Shown here: positions 50,544 through 51,891 of the stretch, piece by piece | Position numbering within the stretch: position 1 is the stretch's first letter | How the letters are laid out: every line of letters starts with the position of its first letter | Origin: an uncultured Lachnospiraceae bacterium | GTDB taxonomy: Bacteria; Bacillota; Clostridia; Lachnospirales; Lachnospiraceae | Direction: 5' to 3' | NCBI GenBank assembly: GCA_910586585.1 | Contig: CAJUKA010000025.1 | Location: 1 to 51,891, forward strand | Length of the DNA stretch: 51,891 bases | Translations under genes and position numbers: made by a program | The notes under the pieces: model-generated | Seen by the model: only the letters and a program-made list of their open reading frames with translations | Databases searched by the model: none | Told to the model about the DNA's origin: nothing

Positions 50544-50814
50544 GACTGACCTCCAATTCTGTTATACTGCGCTCCACCTTCAGGATTGCCACCTTCGGAG
50601 TGAAGCAGTTTACCGTGTACCCGGTGCTTTCCGCTATGCTCTGCTCTAATGCCTTGGCAAAGAGCTGGGCGAGGTGCAGGGCTGGAAACGTCCCTGCAAT
50701 ATATTCCTCAACCTTCCCGGTGCTTTCTGTAGCCGTGAAATCCCCGAAATCATCATCCCATTCCGCATAGGGGATTTCCTGAATGGTTTTGACCTGATAA
50801 TATTCCTTCATCAA
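50536..50814 (-). CDS. small accessory protein, unknown
   Basis: A 92-aa acidic protein (EWDDDFGDFTATESTG). Two ATGs at 50814 and 50811 follow AGGAAGGGAG. It is part of the leftward operon. No motif recognised. Confidence 0.6.
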   Translation of the reverse strand: MMKEYYQVKTIQEIPYAEWDDDFGDFTATESTGKVEEYIAGTFPALHLAQLFAKALEQSIAESTGYTVNCFTPKVAILKVERSITELEVSHG

Positions 50815-50828
50815 TTTTCGCTCCCTTC

Positions 50829-51017
50829 CTACCAGTAACGCTCCGGCTCTGGCTCTGCGTGGTATGATACAAAATCCGGCGAAATCTTGTTCATGTGCCT
50901 TGCGTATGCTTTGGCAAATGCTTTTGTGCAGTTTCCCTCGACCATGACCGGTCCGGTATCATATCCGAAATCTGCGTCCGCTTCGTTATAGCAAGTTACC
51001 ATCCATGCTTCGTTCAT
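50829..51017 (-). CDS. small accessory protein, unknown
   Basis: A 62-aa protein (WMVTCYNEADADFGYDTGP). ATG at 51017 is chosen because GGAGG lies eight bases upstream; that site overlaps the end of the preceding gene. Function unknown. Confidence 0.6.
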   Translation of the reverse strand: MNEAWMVTCYNEADADFGYDTGPVMVEGNCTKAFAKAYARHMNKISPDFVSYHAEPEPERYW

Positions 51018-51018
51018 T

Positions 51019-51657
51019 CTATTGTCCTCCATTCTCTTTTTTCGCTCCGCTTTTGAAAGCGGAATTCCCGGAAAGGTTCTGGAGCAGTACCTTCCGCTCG
51101 GTCTTGTATTCGTCCCCGATGAAGCCCAGCCGGAGCAGGAAGCATCGGAAAGCGTATTTTTCGTTGTCCACTTCCTTTTCGGTGCAAGTGATGCGCTTGC
51201 GTTCCACGCTCATCCTGCAGAGGGCGGAGATTAGGGCGGTCGCTGCTTTTGCCATGTCGGCGTCCGGCATTTCCTTGAACCAAGGGAAGGAAACCTTGTC
51301 CCCTTTCGGTACTGCGGCGATCCTCTCAATGCCCAGGGATTTTGTAATCAGGTTAGCCTTTGCGGAAAGGAGCTTCGTGAGGTTTTCAAAGTTGACCTTG
51401 TCCTTCGGCATTTCAATGGTAAGCCCGGCCGACTCCGCTTCCTGCTCTGGTACCGTGATGCCTTTGGCGGCAAGCTGCTCCAGAAGCTCCGGCGCATCGT
51501 CCCCGGTCAGTTCCCCGGTCTTGCTTACGGTATAGCCGCCGATCTCATATGCCGCTGTCGGCATTCCGAGGTACTTCGGCTTTACTCCCAAAATCTCCCC
51601 GATGGCTGTTACTAAGTTTTTCCTATCCGGTCCCGTTACGTTGAATTCGATTTTCAT
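51019..51657 (-). CDS. conserved phage 'virulence-related'-type protein
   Basis: A 212-aa protein, first of the leftward accessory operon. The pattern KIEFNVTGPDRKNLVTAIGEILG, YLGMPTAAYEIGGYTV and a later LSAKANLITKSLG resembles a protein widespread in Lachnospiraceae phages and ICEs, often annotated 'virulence-related protein'; its function is not known. ATG at 51657 follows AAAGGACAGG. The ~200 bases upstream to attR hold no gene and probably the operon's promoter. Confidence 0.7.
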   Translation of the reverse strand: MKIEFNVTGPDRKNLVTAIGEILGVKPKYLGMPTAAYEIGGYTVSKTGELTGDDAPELLEQLAAKGITVPEQEAESAGLTIEMPKDKVNFENLTKLLSAKANLITKSLGIERIAAVPKGDKVSFPWFKEMPDADMAKAATALISALCRMSVERKRITCTEKEVDNEKYAFRCFLLRLGFIGDEYKTERKVLLQNLSGNSAFKSGAKKENGGQ

Positions 51658-51834
51658 AATCCTGTCCTTTCTACCCTCGTAACCTCCGGGGTGGGATTCT
51701 ATATTGATGTGCTTTTCTTTGCCTAACACATTAATCACTCTGTTTGCACGTTAAAGCAACACAATTCTGCCTGAATAATAGACAATACTTCAGGGGCAAT
51801 CGGGGCTTGAAATTGTTCATCTTTTTATCACTAA

Positions 51835-51841
51835 TGGCAAA
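51835..51841. other. candidate attR core (TGGCAAA)
   Basis: Direct repeat of 62-68. It lies inside an 18-bp palindrome (CTAATG-GCAAAG-CATTAG, 51831-51848), a symmetry often found in serine integrase sites. Beyond it the host reading frame ends within a few codons and a host gene begins. Confidence 0.45.
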
Positions 51842-51865
51842 GCATTAGGATTATAGGAGGGCAGT

Positions 51866-51891
51866 ATGGAAATAAGACCATTGACAGAGGC
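51866..51891 (+). CDS. 5' end of host gene, possibly GNAT acetyltransferase
   Basis: ATG 51866 after AGGAGG opens MEIRPLTEA and runs off the window. The start MxIRPLT is typical of GNAT acetyltransferases, but nine residues cannot prove it. The short distance to the interrupted upstream gene suggests a host operon. Confidence 0.4.

Noticed and set aside
1..51891. tRNA genes at the attachment site or in the phage
   Set aside because: No cloverleaf with TTCRANNC and acceptor pairing was found by eye; the integrase is a serine type that does not need tRNA targets.

Overview
The window is an almost complete, roughly 52 kb temperate phage of the contractile-tail (P2-like myovirus) type, integrated in the chromosome of a moderate-GC Gram-positive gut-type bacterium, most likely a Lachnospiraceae-like Clostridium relative. 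The host assignment is inferred from strong AGGAGG ribosome binding sites, the SleB/CwlJ hydrolase, XkdX, XhlA, CW_7 and phage-holin families, and the gpA/Nu1 plus P2-like tail combination. The first ~65 bases and the last ~50 bases look like host DNA. A 7-bp direct repeat (TGGCAAA, 62-68 and 51835-51841) is a candidate attL/attR core, and the large serine recombinase lies directly beside the left copy.

Layout. 80-3380 (minus strand): lysogeny module with serine integrase, SWIM-finger protein, lipoprotein and XRE repressor. 3381-3533: divergent promoters with consensus -35/-10 boxes and three GTCGAG operator elements. 3534-4128: a small early gene followed by ~420 non-coding bases that look like a structured RNA. 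4129-20753: early genes for a cell-wall hydrolase, an SNF2 helicase split into two distant ORFs, a cytosine methyltransferase, a DnaQ-like exonuclease, a sigma-like protein, a Sak4-like ATPase with SSB, a primase-helicase, a Dam methylase, a run of small zinc-ribbon and ASCH proteins, a VRR-NUC/HELAH fusion and an ArpU/RinA-like late regulator. A ten-copy GTAACACC array (18518-18809) interrupts this part and is a candidate origin or operator. 20754-21583: repeat-rich control region with a late promoter, terminator and cos-like hairpin. 21584-49818: late genes in P2-like order: ParB-methyltransferase, terminases, gpW-like joiner, portal, protease-capsid fusion, connectors, sheath, tube, frameshifted chaperone, tape measure, X, D, spike, U, gp25, J, I, tail fibre, then DGR and lysis. 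49907-51657 (minus strand): six small accessory genes beside attR.

The most striking system is a diversity-generating retroelement (DGR) at 44476-47315. A 411-aa fibre-tip protein ends in a 109-bp variable repeat. A 109-bp template repeat lies 132 bp downstream, followed by a reverse transcriptase with a YMDD active site. The repeats differ at 14 positions, and every one is an adenine in the template; the 87 non-adenine template positions are unchanged. A 7-bp GC-rich hairpin with a 4-nt loop sits between the repeats, as in known DGR recombination targets. No Avd accessory gene is recognisable.

Other unusual points are three poly-G tracts (8, 10 and 9 G), each one base away from restoring or extending a reading frame (cytosine methyltransferase, sigma-like protein, small terminase), a UGA at the expected Trp of the endolysin glucosaminidase motif, and a -1 frameshift signal (T TTT TTC) with an 11-bp hairpin in the tail chaperone. 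Coordinates were derived by eye from the sequence; family assignments are from memory of family motifs, with no database search.
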